NCBI GenBank assembly: GCA_934561055.1
Contig: CAKTFN010000008.1
Coordinates: 1-64,000 of the forward strand
Direction of reading: 5' to 3'
Origin: an uncultured Eubacteriales bacterium
GTDB taxonomy: Bacteria; Bacillota; Clostridia; Oscillospirales; Acutalibacteraceae
DNA: 64,000 nucleotides
Shown here: one piece after another, positions 14,968 to 22,595 of the stretch
Numbering within the stretch: the stretch's first letter is position 1
How the letters are laid out: every line of letters starts with the position of its first letter
Made by a program: the position numbers and the translations under genes
The notes under the pieces: model-generated
What the model was told of the DNA's origin: nothing
The model's input: only the letters and a program-made list of their open reading frames with translations
Databases searched by the model: none

Positions 14968-16458
14968 TCAGAATGTTTTGTCCTTGACGTAAGATGCAAT
15001 GATTTTCGGAAGTATTTTTATGAACGTGAAGAGCCATTCGCCGAAGGCATACTTTGCAAGCGAAAGGAAGGAGGGGACGGTGCCGAAAATGTAATCGAAA
15101 GTTTCGGTCTTGTTGCTTCCGGAGAAGGAGGGAACGTTCTTTCCCGTCTCCTTTTTGAGCGTGAGCGAGTCGATTTTCGTAACGACGTCGTTTCCGTTTT
15201 CGTCCTTTTCGTCGGCAAGGATATATGCGTCAAGGGTGAGCGTTCCGCCGTTGATTGAAACGTTTGAAAAACAACCGCCGACGTTTGTTTCCTTCGTGCT
15301 GCTCCAGTCCTTTCCGTTCCAGGTGTTTGCATAACCTTTTTTCTGAACCGTGAGCGCACCGATGAACGAGGTGTCAAGGAAGGAATCCGCAAGGAAGGGA
15401 CGAATCTGATAACGCTTTGCGCCCGCCGTTCCGGCAAGGACATACGTTGTTCCGTCTTCGGAAAGACTGTTTGCTTTAAGCTGCTTTGTTCTCAGATACA
15501 TATGGTCGTGGCCGGAGAAAACCATGTCTGCGTTCCCTTCGTCAAGAACCGCAGTAAGCGATTGCTGAAGATAAAGAGCGTCCGGCCATTTTCCGTCCTT
15601 TCCGAGTGTGTACGGCGATTTGTGCATAAAGACGATTTTCCAATCCCGGTCGGTTGAAAGAAGGTCGTTTTTGAGCCATGTGAGCTGAGCGTTTGAAACC
15701 GAAAGAAGGTCGTTCGTGTTGAGAACCGAAAAATGAGCGTTGCCGTAATCAAAAGAATAATTCACTCCGTTGAGCGTTTGAACGCTTTCGCCCGTGTCAA
15801 GGTTGAACATATTGTCAAACCAATGCCAAACACCGAGCCCGTCATGATTTCCGGCAACGGGAGCAAGCGTGATGTTTTTGTTAATCTTTTTGAACGCTTC
15901 GTCATAAAGATTCCATTCTTCGTTGGTGCTGTCGTTTGTAAAATCGCCGAGGTTTGCAACGAAGTCTGCGTCGGGGTTTTGCTCAAGTGCCTTTGAAAGA
16001 ACGGCCGAGCCTACCGCAAAATTCTCGGCCGAAGAGGCCTGAACGTCTGCAATCGCAATAAAGCCGAGCGAAGAATTTTTGTCGTCCGTTTTGAATGAGC
16101 CTTCCTCGCTCCAAACGGTTCCGTTTCCGACTTTGAAAGTGTATTTTGTTCCGCTTTCAAGTCCGAAAACCGTGACTTTGTGGAAAAAGTTTCCTTTCCA
16201 TTCTTTGCAAACGGGAACGGAGCGGTTCAGTGATGAAGTGACGTCTTTTCCGTCTTTAAAAATTTTCACAACGGAATCGGTTTTTGATTTTGTGTACCAG
16301 CAAAAACCTCTTGAAGAGGCGGTGTTGCCGTTAACGCAGACGCTGAGTCTTGAAACGGAAAAATCTTCACCTTCTTCGGCAAAAGCAAAAGACGAAAGCG
16401 AAAAAATCAACGCAAAGCAAAGAACGAGCGAAACGGCTTTTAAAAACTTCTTTTTCAT
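14968..16458 (-). CDS. Secreted purple-acid-phosphatase-like metallophosphoesterase
   Basis: A 496-residue exported phosphoesterase. A signal peptide (residues 1-27, ending near SFAFAEE) is followed by an N-terminal fibronectin-like domain of the purple acid phosphatase type (about 35-125) and a calcineurin-like catalytic domain. Metal-binding blocks are IADVQ, NLGDFTND, VAGNHDG, MHKSP and FSGHDHMYLR. The C-terminal 40 residues are hydrophobic and amphipathic (FGEWLFTFIKILPK), possibly for membrane or wall association. It probably hydrolyses extracellular phosphomonoesters to supply phosphate; the natural substrate is unknown. GGGAGAAAAG precedes the ATG, and a hairpin lies just upstream in the leader. 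Confidence 0.88.
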   Translation of the reverse strand: MKKKFLKAVSLVLCFALIFSLSSFAFAEEGEDFSVSRLSVCVNGNTASSRGFCWYTKSKTDSVVKIFKDGKDVTSSLNRSVPVCKEWKGNFFHKVTVFGLESGTKYTFKVGNGTVWSEEGSFKTDDKNSSLGFIAIADVQASSAENFAVGSAVLSKALEQNPDADFVANLGDFTNDSTNEEWNLYDEAFKKINKNITLAPVAGNHDGLGVWHWFDNMFNLDTGESVQTLNGVNYSFDYGNAHFSVLNTNDLLSVSNAQLTWLKNDLLSTDRDWKIVFMHKSPYTLGKDGKWPDALYLQQSLTAVLDEGNADMVFSGHDHMYLRTKQLKANSLSEDGTTYVLAGTAGAKRYQIRPFLADSFLDTSFIGALTVQKKGYANTWNGKDWSSTKETNVGGCFSNVSINGGTLTLDAYILADEKDENGNDVVTKIDSLTLKKETGKNVPSFSGSNKTETFDYIFGTVPSFLSLAKYAFGEWLFTFIKILPKIIASYVKDKTF

Positions 16459-16478
16459 TTTCTTTTCTCCCTTTTCTT

Positions 16479-16503
16479 AAAAATCGGCGGCCGGAACCGC
16501 CGG
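16479..16503 (-). other. Leader hairpin ahead of the phosphatase gene
   Basis: On the minus strand CGGCGG pairs with CCGCCG across TTCCGG and is followed by a T run, ending about 20 nt before the start codon. It begins only about 10 nt after the predicted transcription start, so it may protect the 5' end of the mRNA or act as an early attenuator. Confidence 0.45.
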
Positions 16504-16515
16504 GAAACACTGAAT

Positions 16516-16545
16516 ATTATAAAACTTTCCGTGAATCAAAGTCAA
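16516..16545 (-). promoter_or_regulatory. Promoter of the metallophosphatase gene
   Basis: On the minus strand TTGACT (16540-16545) and TATAAT (16516-16521) are 18 bp apart. Confidence 0.65.
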
Positions 16546-16581
16546 CAAAACCGAGAAAAAATAATTGTGAACAAAAAATAT

Positions 16582-16610
16582 TTGCCAATTTTGCGTTTGT
16601 ATTGTATAAT
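16582..16610 (+). promoter_or_regulatory. Promoter of the acyltransferase-like/DUF6320 operon
   Basis: TTGCCA (16582-16587) and TATAAT (16605-16610) are 17 bp apart, 55 bp ahead of the start codon. Confidence 0.65.
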
Positions 16611-16665
16611 ATCTAATTAACTATTACAATGAGGCAGTTTTTGAATAATCGAGGTCATTTTTCAT

Positions 16666-17937
16666 ATGAAAAAAAGCAATTTTGAATGGTTCAAGCTTGA
16701 CAATGCGGCGAAGATTTTTCCGGGTCAGAACTCAAAAACCTGGTCAAACGTTTTTCGGATAGGTGTTGAGCTGAAGGAAGAGGTTGACCCGCTCGTTCTC
16801 AAAAAAGCGCTTTGCAGAACACTTGAGCGCATCCCGTGCTTTGACGTGAGGATAAGAGCCGGCTTTTTTTGGTATTACTTTGAAAAAAATCCGAACGATC
16901 CCTTTGTTCTCGAGGACGTGAAAAACATTTGTTACCGAGTCAAATTCAAGGAAAACGGGGGATATCTTTTCCGTGTTTTTTATCACGGAAAGCGCATTTC
17001 CGTTGACATTTTTCACGCAATTTCGGACGGCTACGGAAATACTGTTTTCGTTTCGACCGTTGTTGCGGAGTATCTCCGCCTCAAAGGTTATGACATTCCG
17101 AGCGGAAAAATGGTTCTTGACCTGAAAGCGGAGCCTACGGAAGATGAAATGTATGACGCATACACGCGTTTCGCTTCGTCGAAAGCCTCTTATAACCGGC
17201 GGGACAAAGCGGTTTATCACGCCGTCGGAACCAAAACCGGAAGGCATATGTGCAATTACACCGTCGGCATAATGTCTTTTGAAGAGGTTCACAAAATTTC
17301 AAAAAGCTACGGTGTGACCGTGACCGAATTTTTCGCCGCACTGCTTATGGATATTCATTACCGAAAGCAGAAAAGGGAAAAGAAAAAGCAAAGGGAGGTT
17401 TCGGTTCAGATTCCCGTCAATCTCAGAAAGTTTTTTCCGACGAACACTCTTCGCAACTTTGTTCTCTGCCTTCGGGTGAAGATGAATCCGAACATGGGAG
17501 ACTATACGTTTGAGGAAATTCTGAAGCTTGTTTCCCTTCAGCTCAGGCTTGTTAACGAAGAAAAAACGGTCAATTCGATGATGACTCAGAATCTTAAAAT
17601 CGAAAAGAACCCGCTTGCAAAATTTTTCCCGCTGTTCATCAAAAACCTTTCCGTAGGGATAACTTTTTTGATTACCGGAGAGCAGACAACCTCGGCTCTT
17701 CTTTCAAACATCGGACCGGTTGACATTCCGGACGAAATGAAAGAACACATTGAAAAATATCTTTTCTTCACGGGGCCGGGAAAGCTCAACGGAGCACGCT
17801 GCGGCGTAATTACGCTCAAAGACAAACTTGCCTTCACGTTCTCAAACTGTTACGACGAAACGGACATTGAACGTGAGTTTTTCACAAGGCTCGTAAAAAT
17901 GGGAATTCACGTCAAGATTGAAAGCAACCGTGATTAA
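16666..17937 (+). CDS. Condensation-domain/alcohol acetyltransferase-like protein
   Basis: A 423-residue soluble protein with the chloramphenicol-acetyltransferase/condensation-type fold. The catalytic motif HxxxDG appears as HAISDG near residue 119, with the N-terminal WFKLDNAAKIFP block and the late IPVNLRKFFPTNTLRNF block typical of alcohol-acetyltransferase-like proteins. These proteins transfer acyl groups to alcohols or lipids; the substrate here is unknown. The next gene encodes a zinc-ribbon DUF6320 membrane protein, and such pairs recur in Clostridia, which suggests a membrane-lipid or surface modification step. The site GAGGTC is a weak ribosome binding site. Confidence 0.75.
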   Translation: MKKSNFEWFKLDNAAKIFPGQNSKTWSNVFRIGVELKEEVDPLVLKKALCRTLERIPCFDVRIRAGFFWYYFEKNPNDPFVLEDVKNICYRVKFKENGGYLFRVFYHGKRISVDIFHAISDGYGNTVFVSTVVAEYLRLKGYDIPSGKMVLDLKAEPTEDEMYDAYTRFASSKASYNRRDKAVYHAVGTKTGRHMCNYTVGIMSFEEVHKISKSYGVTVTEFFAALLMDIHYRKQKREKKKQREVSVQIPVNLRKFFPTNTLRNFVLCLRVKMNPNMGDYTFEEILKLVSLQLRLVNEEKTVNSMMTQNLKIEKNPLAKFFPLFIKNLSVGITFLITGEQTTSALLSNIGPVDIPDEMKEHIEKYLFFTGPGKLNGARCGVITLKDKLAFTFSNCYDETDIEREFFTRLVKMGIHVKIESNRD

Positions 17938-17982
17938 ATCTTCATCAAGGAGGAAAACGGCGAAAAGCCGCGAATATAAATT

Positions 17983-18702
17983 ATGTCATACTGCGTAAAC
18001 TGTGGTGTTGAGCTTGACAAGAGTGCAAAAAAATGCGCCCTTTGCGGAACACCGGTGATTAATCCGAACGAAACAAAAAACGAAAAAGAGGAAAAAAATC
18101 AAACCCCGTTTTCCGAAAAGCCGTTTTATCCGGCTCAAATCAAGCAAAGATTTGTCGCTTACGTCATAACGATGGTTATGCTCATTCCGAACATCGTTTG
18201 CACTTTAATCAACGCATTGTTCCTTCAGGACGGCTTTTGGTCGTTTTATGTCAGCACAACCTCGCTTCTTCTTTGGGTTGTTTTTGTTTTTCCGTTTTTC
18301 ACAAAAAAACTGAGGCCTTATCTCATGTGGCTTTTTGACACTCTTGCGGTTTGCGCTTATGTTTTCTTTTTTTTCGTCATGGGATATGAGGAAAAAAAGG
18401 CATGGTATTTCAACACGGCGCTTCCGATTATCCTTGCGGTTTCTGCTTTGACGCTGATTTACATGACTTGGGCGAGAAAGAAAAAACGCCATTGGGTACT
18501 CAAATTTTTGTTCATCACGGCCGAAATTGCAGTCTGCTCGTTTTTCTGCGGCTCAATCCTTGAAATCAATTACGGCCTTAAATACGCTTTTGAAATCGGA
18601 ACGATTATTTTCGTTTGCTGTCTTGCGCTTACGGGTTTTCTTGCATATTGCTACTCAAGCAAGCACATGAGGGCATGGCTTTCAAAAAAATTCTTCGTTT
18701 GA
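17983..18702 (+). CDS. Zinc-ribbon DUF6320 membrane protein
   Basis: A 239-residue protein that starts with a zinc ribbon (CVNCGVELDKSAKKCALCG, residues 4-22), then a charged linker and about six transmembrane helices. It matches DUF6320, whose function is unknown. AAGGAGG lies further upstream than usual (about 30 nt) with no better site nearby, so translation may be weak. It is co-directional with the acyltransferase-like gene 45 bp upstream and with recQ 10 bp downstream. Confidence 0.78.
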   Translation: MSYCVNCGVELDKSAKKCALCGTPVINPNETKNEKEEKNQTPFSEKPFYPAQIKQRFVAYVITMVMLIPNIVCTLINALFLQDGFWSFYVSTTSLLLWVVFVFPFFTKKLRPYLMWLFDTLAVCAYVFFFFVMGYEEKKAWYFNTALPIILAVSALTLIYMTWARKKKRHWVLKFLFITAEIAVCSFFCGSILEINYGLKYAFEIGTIIFVCCLALTGFLAYCYSSKHMRAWLSKKFFV

Positions 18703-18712
18703 GGAAGAGTAT

Positions 18713-20503
18713 ATGGATAAGTATACTGCACTCGAACGCTTTTTCGGCTATAAAACTTTCCGTCCCGGGCAGGAAGATCTCATTGACAGCATTCTTCTCG
18801 GGCATGATACGCTCGGAATTATGCCGACCGGCGGCGGAAAATCAATCTGCTTTCAAATTCCGGCACTTTGCCTTCCCGGTGTAACAATTGTTATTTCTCC
18901 GCTCGTTTCATTGATGAAAGACCAGGTTTCGGCTCTTTTGCAAAACGGAATTCCGGCCGCCTGCGTCAATCAGACGATGGAACGTGAGGCAATTTCTTTG
19001 ACTTATTCCGCCGCTGTCCGGGGAGAATATAAAATCATTTATGTTGCGCCGGAAAGGCTTTCCTCCGGTCAATTTCTTGAAATGTGTTCGTTTTTGAATG
19101 TTTCTCTTGTCTGCATTGACGAAGCGCACTGTGTTTCTCAATGGGGTCATGATTTCAGACCGTCTTATCTTGAAATTAAAGATTTTATCCGTTCGTTTGA
19201 AAAGCGACCGGTTGTTTGCGCCTTCACCGCAACGGCAACCGAAAGAGTAAGAACCGACATTGAAAAACTTCTTGAATTGAAACGGCCGTTCGTTTCCGTC
19301 CTCGGTTTTGACAGGCCGAATCTTTTCTTTGAAGTGAAAAAACCGGTCAACAAATATTCCGAACTTAAACGTCTTCTTGACCTCTTTTCGGGAAAAAGCG
19401 GAATAATCTATTGCGCAACAAGGAAGAAAACGGACGAACTTTTTGATTTGCTTTCGCTCGAAAATTACAATGTCACACGTTACCATGCCGGACTTTCAAA
19501 AGAGGAAAGGCGGCGCAATCAGGAGCTTTTCACGTCGGACGTCAAGGATATCGTTGTTGCAACGAACGCCTTCGGAATGGGAATTGACAAAAGCAACGTT
19601 TCGTTTGTTATTCATTACAATATGCCGGGCGACCTTGAAAGCTATTATCAGGAGGCGGGAAGAGCCGGAAGAGACGGCGCAAAGGCATACTGCATTCTTC
19701 TTTATTCCGGTGAGGATATTGCCGTTCAGCGTTATTTTATTGACAACTCAAACGAAAACGAAGAACTTTCGCAGACCGAGCTTTTGAATTTGAGAAGAAG
19801 AAAGCTCAAAAAGCTCGGAACAATGATTGAATATTGCGAATGCAAAAACTGCCTTCGTGAATTTATGCTTTCCTATTTCGGAGAAAGGGTGCCCGTGCGG
19901 TGCGAAAACTGTTCTTCCTGTGTCGGAGAGCTTCGCTCCGGAGACGTCACCGTTGAAGCGCAAAAAATTCTTTCCTGCGTTTCAAGGGTCAGGGAAAAAG
20001 AAGGCACGGCCGTTGTTGCAAAAATACTTAAAGGCGAAAGAACCGAACATATTATAAAAATGAAATATGACGCCCTTTCAACCTTTTCGCTTCTCCGTGA
20101 AAAGAGCATTGCGGAAATTGAAGGGCTTATAGAATATCTTCTTTCCGTCTCATGCCTCAAAGAGGACGAAAACGGATTTCTTCACCTCACGCCGAAAGCG
20201 AGGGGAATTCTTTTCCGCTCGGTAAAAATCAGGCGAAAGATTGAAATTCCGAAAGGGAACGAAGCTGCCGACGAATCGCTTTTTCTTGCCCTTCAAAAGC
20301 TCAGAAAGGAAATTGCGAAAAAAGAGAGCATTCCGCCGTTCACCGTTTTTACCGACGCAACGCTTCACGCAATGGCAAAGTCAAAACCCCAAAGTCGGGA
20401 AGAACTTCTTGTTGTTCCCGGTGTTGCGCTTGTGAAAGAGAAAAAATACGGGGCGGCTTTTTTAAAGCTTATTGCCGAAAAGATTGAAAACGTCGGAAAA
20501 TAA
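18713..20503 (+). CDS. recQ: ATP-dependent DNA helicase RecQ
   Basis: A 596-residue superfamily 2 helicase that unwinds DNA 3' to 5' in recombinational repair and fork restart. The N-terminal FRPGQEDLI and Walker A MPTGGGKSICFQ (near residue 40), the DEAHC box, TATA motif and QEAGRAGRDG motif VI are all present. The RQC zinc site follows (CECKNCLREFMLSYFGE...CENCSSC), and a C-terminal HRDC domain occupies about residues 515-590. GAGGAAGAG precedes the ATG. Gene length and domain order are those of full-length bacterial RecQ. Confidence 0.96.
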   Translation: MDKYTALERFFGYKTFRPGQEDLIDSILLGHDTLGIMPTGGGKSICFQIPALCLPGVTIVISPLVSLMKDQVSALLQNGIPAACVNQTMEREAISLTYSAAVRGEYKIIYVAPERLSSGQFLEMCSFLNVSLVCIDEAHCVSQWGHDFRPSYLEIKDFIRSFEKRPVVCAFTATATERVRTDIEKLLELKRPFVSVLGFDRPNLFFEVKKPVNKYSELKRLLDLFSGKSGIIYCATRKKTDELFDLLSLENYNVTRYHAGLSKEERRRNQELFTSDVKDIVVATNAFGMGIDKSNVSFVIHYNMPGDLESYYQEAGRAGRDGAKAYCILLYSGEDIAVQRYFIDNSNENEELSQTELLNLRRRKLKKLGTMIEYCECKNCLREFMLSYFGERVPVRCENCSSCVGELRSGDVTVEAQKILSCVSRVREKEGTAVVAKILKGERTEHIIKMKYDALSTFSLLREKSIAEIEGLIEYLLSVSCLKEDENGFLHLTPKARGILFRSVKIRRKIEIPKGNEAADESLFLALQKLRKEIAKKESIPPFTVFTDATLHAMAKSKPQSREELLVVPGVALVKEKKYGAAFLKLIAEKIENVGK

Positions 20504-20512
20504 TGCTATAAT
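20484..20512 (+). promoter_or_regulatory. Promoter of the recJ-rel operon
   Basis: TTGAAA (20484-20489) and TATAAT (20507-20512) are 17 bp apart. The -35 box lies inside the end of recQ. Confidence 0.65.
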
Positions 20513-20548
20513 ATTTTGTTACTGTTTTTATGAAAGGAGCTACTGCAG

Positions 20549-22582
20549 ATGCCGAGAAGAAAATGGTGCGTTTCGCGCATTGACAAAGAAAAGGCAAGCG
20601 AACTTTCGGCCGCTTGCGGAATTGACCCGTTTGCTTCGCTCCTTCTCGTTTCAAGGGGAATCACGGAAAAGGAACAGGCGGATGAATTTTTTTCGCAAGA
20701 CGTTTCTTTCTGCGACCCGTTTTCAATCAAAGACATGGACAAGGCGGTTGAAAGAATCAATCTTGCGATTGAAAAAGGCGAAAAAATCGCAGTCTACGGC
20801 GACTATGACGCCGACGGCGTCACCGCTTCGTCTCTTTTATATCTTTTTCTTGAAATGCTCGGTGCCGACACCGTTTGCTATATTCCCGACAGGGAATCCG
20901 AAGGCTACGGCCTCAACGTAAAGGCTGCAAAAGCTCTTGCCGCCGACAACGTGAACCTCATCGTTACGGTTGACAACGGAATTTCCGCAATTAATGAAGC
21001 AAAGAAAATCAAAGAACTCGGAATGGATCTTGTCGTTACGGATCACCATAAAGTCGGCTCGGTTTTGCCGGAGGCAACCGCCGTTGTTGACCCGCACAGA
21101 GAAGACGACGAATGCGAATTTGAAGATTGGGCGGGAGTCGGAGTTGCGTTCAAACTCATCAGCGCCCTCTCCGACGGAGAAAGCGAAGAAATTCTTGAAA
21201 ACTTTTCCGACCTCATCGCCGTCGGAACAATTGCGGATATCGTTCCGCTCACAGGCGAAAACCGCGCCATTGTAAAAAAAGGCGTTCAAAAAATCAATGC
21301 CGGGGAAAACCTCGGAATCCGTGCCTTGCGTGAAGTTTCCGGTACCAGTGAAAGAATCCTTTCCGCAAACGGCGTTGCTTTTTCCGTCGTTCCGAGGATC
21401 AACGCAATCGGAAGAATTGAACGTGCGGACAAAGCGTTTGAACTTCTCATCAGCCAAAGCGAAGAACGTGCGCGTGAAATTGCGGAAGAAATTGACCTTG
21501 CGAACGCAAAAAGGCAGGAACTTGAACAGCAGATTACCCTTGAAGCGCAAAAACAGCTTGAAAAAAATCCCCGGATGATTTTTGACCGTGTCCTTGTTTT
21601 TGACGGGGAAGGCTGGCACGGAGGAGTAATCGGAATTGTTGCGGCTCGCTTTGTCGATAAATATCTCAAGCCGTGCATTGTCATCACAGGCGACGGCGAA
21701 AACGCAAAAGGCTCCGGAAGAAGCATTGAAGGTTTTTCGCTTTATGACGCAATCAACAGCGTTTCGGATCTTTTGACTCATTTCGGCGGTCATCCGCTCG
21801 CCGCAGGTTTCGGAATCGCTTCAAAGGATATTCCGGAATTCAGAAGAAGAGTCAACGAATACGCAAAAACCGTTCAAATGCCTTTTGCAACGGTTCGCCT
21901 TGATTGCAGGCTCAAGCCGCAGTTCATTTCCGCCGACCTTCTTCCGGTGATTGAAAGCCTTGAACCTTTCGGCGCAGGAAACCCTCAGCCGGTTTTCGGA
22001 CTTTTTGACATGGCGGTTGCTTCCGTTCAGCCGCTCAAGGGCGGAAAGCACATCAGGCTGAACCTCACGAAGGAGAACGCAAACATCAGTGCGCTCAAGT
22101 TTTCAACGCCGTATGAAACATTTCCTTATCGCAAAGGCGACAGGGTCGATCTTGCCGTAAGGCTTGAAAAAAATGAATACATGGGCCAGACAAAGGTCAG
22201 CATATACATAAAGGACATAAGAATGGCCGGAACGGACGACGAAAAGTATCTTCGCTCCGTCAGACTTTACGAAAAAATCCGCCGCGGGGAAACCGTAAAA
22301 TCCGAACTCGCCGCCCGTGCAAAAGTCGACCGTGCGTTCGTAGCTTCGGTATATCGCTTTCTTAAAAGCGAAGGCGGTTTTTGCGGTGATACGGACATTC
22401 TCTGCTACCGTCTCGGTGATGACGGTTCGTCGGCATGCAAAGTGCTCATGAGTATTGACGTTCTCTGCGAACTCGGAATACTCAAAAAAGAAGACGGAAA
22501 AATCATGCTTTGCAATACAGACAAAAAAGTCAATCTTAACGATTCGAGCCTTATGGCTTATCTTGAAAAAATCTCAAAATAA
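20549..22582 (+). CDS. recJ: Single-stranded-DNA-specific exonuclease RecJ
   Basis: A 677-residue DHH-family 5'-3' exonuclease acting in mismatch and recombinational repair. Motifs include YGDYDADGVTASS near residue 80, VTVDNGIS, VTDHHK near 160 and the DHHA1 block GRSIEGFSLYDAI with GGHPLAAGFG. An OB-type domain follows, then a C-terminal extension of about 110 residues typical of Firmicute RecJ. AAAGGAGC precedes the ATG. rel starts 13 bp downstream, an order common in Clostridia, although apt, which often sits between them, is missing. Confidence 0.96.
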   Translation: MPRRKWCVSRIDKEKASELSAACGIDPFASLLLVSRGITEKEQADEFFSQDVSFCDPFSIKDMDKAVERINLAIEKGEKIAVYGDYDADGVTASSLLYLFLEMLGADTVCYIPDRESEGYGLNVKAAKALAADNVNLIVTVDNGISAINEAKKIKELGMDLVVTDHHKVGSVLPEATAVVDPHREDDECEFEDWAGVGVAFKLISALSDGESEEILENFSDLIAVGTIADIVPLTGENRAIVKKGVQKINAGENLGIRALREVSGTSERILSANGVAFSVVPRINAIGRIERADKAFELLISQSEERAREIAEEIDLANAKRQELEQQITLEAQKQLEKNPRMIFDRVLVFDGEGWHGGVIGIVAARFVDKYLKPCIVITGDGENAKGSGRSIEGFSLYDAINSVSDLLTHFGGHPLAAGFGIASKDIPEFRRRVNEYAKTVQMPFATVRLDCRLKPQFISADLLPVIESLEPFGAGNPQPVFGLFDMAVASVQPLKGGKHIRLNLTKENANISALKFSTPYETFPYRKGDRVDLAVRLEKNEYMGQTKVSIYIKDIRMAGTDDEKYLRSVRLYEKIRRGETVKSELAARAKVDRAFVASVYRFLKSEGGFCGDTDILCYRLGDDGSSACKVLMSIDVLCELGILKKEDGKIMLCNTDKKVNLNDSSLMAYLEKISK

Positions 22583-22595
22583 AGGAGGGTGAAAG

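Noticed and set aside
20837..21793. 318-codon minus-strand open frame opposite recJ
   Set aside because: Antisense to the conserved DHH region of recJ; phenylalanine/asparagine-rich shadow translation.
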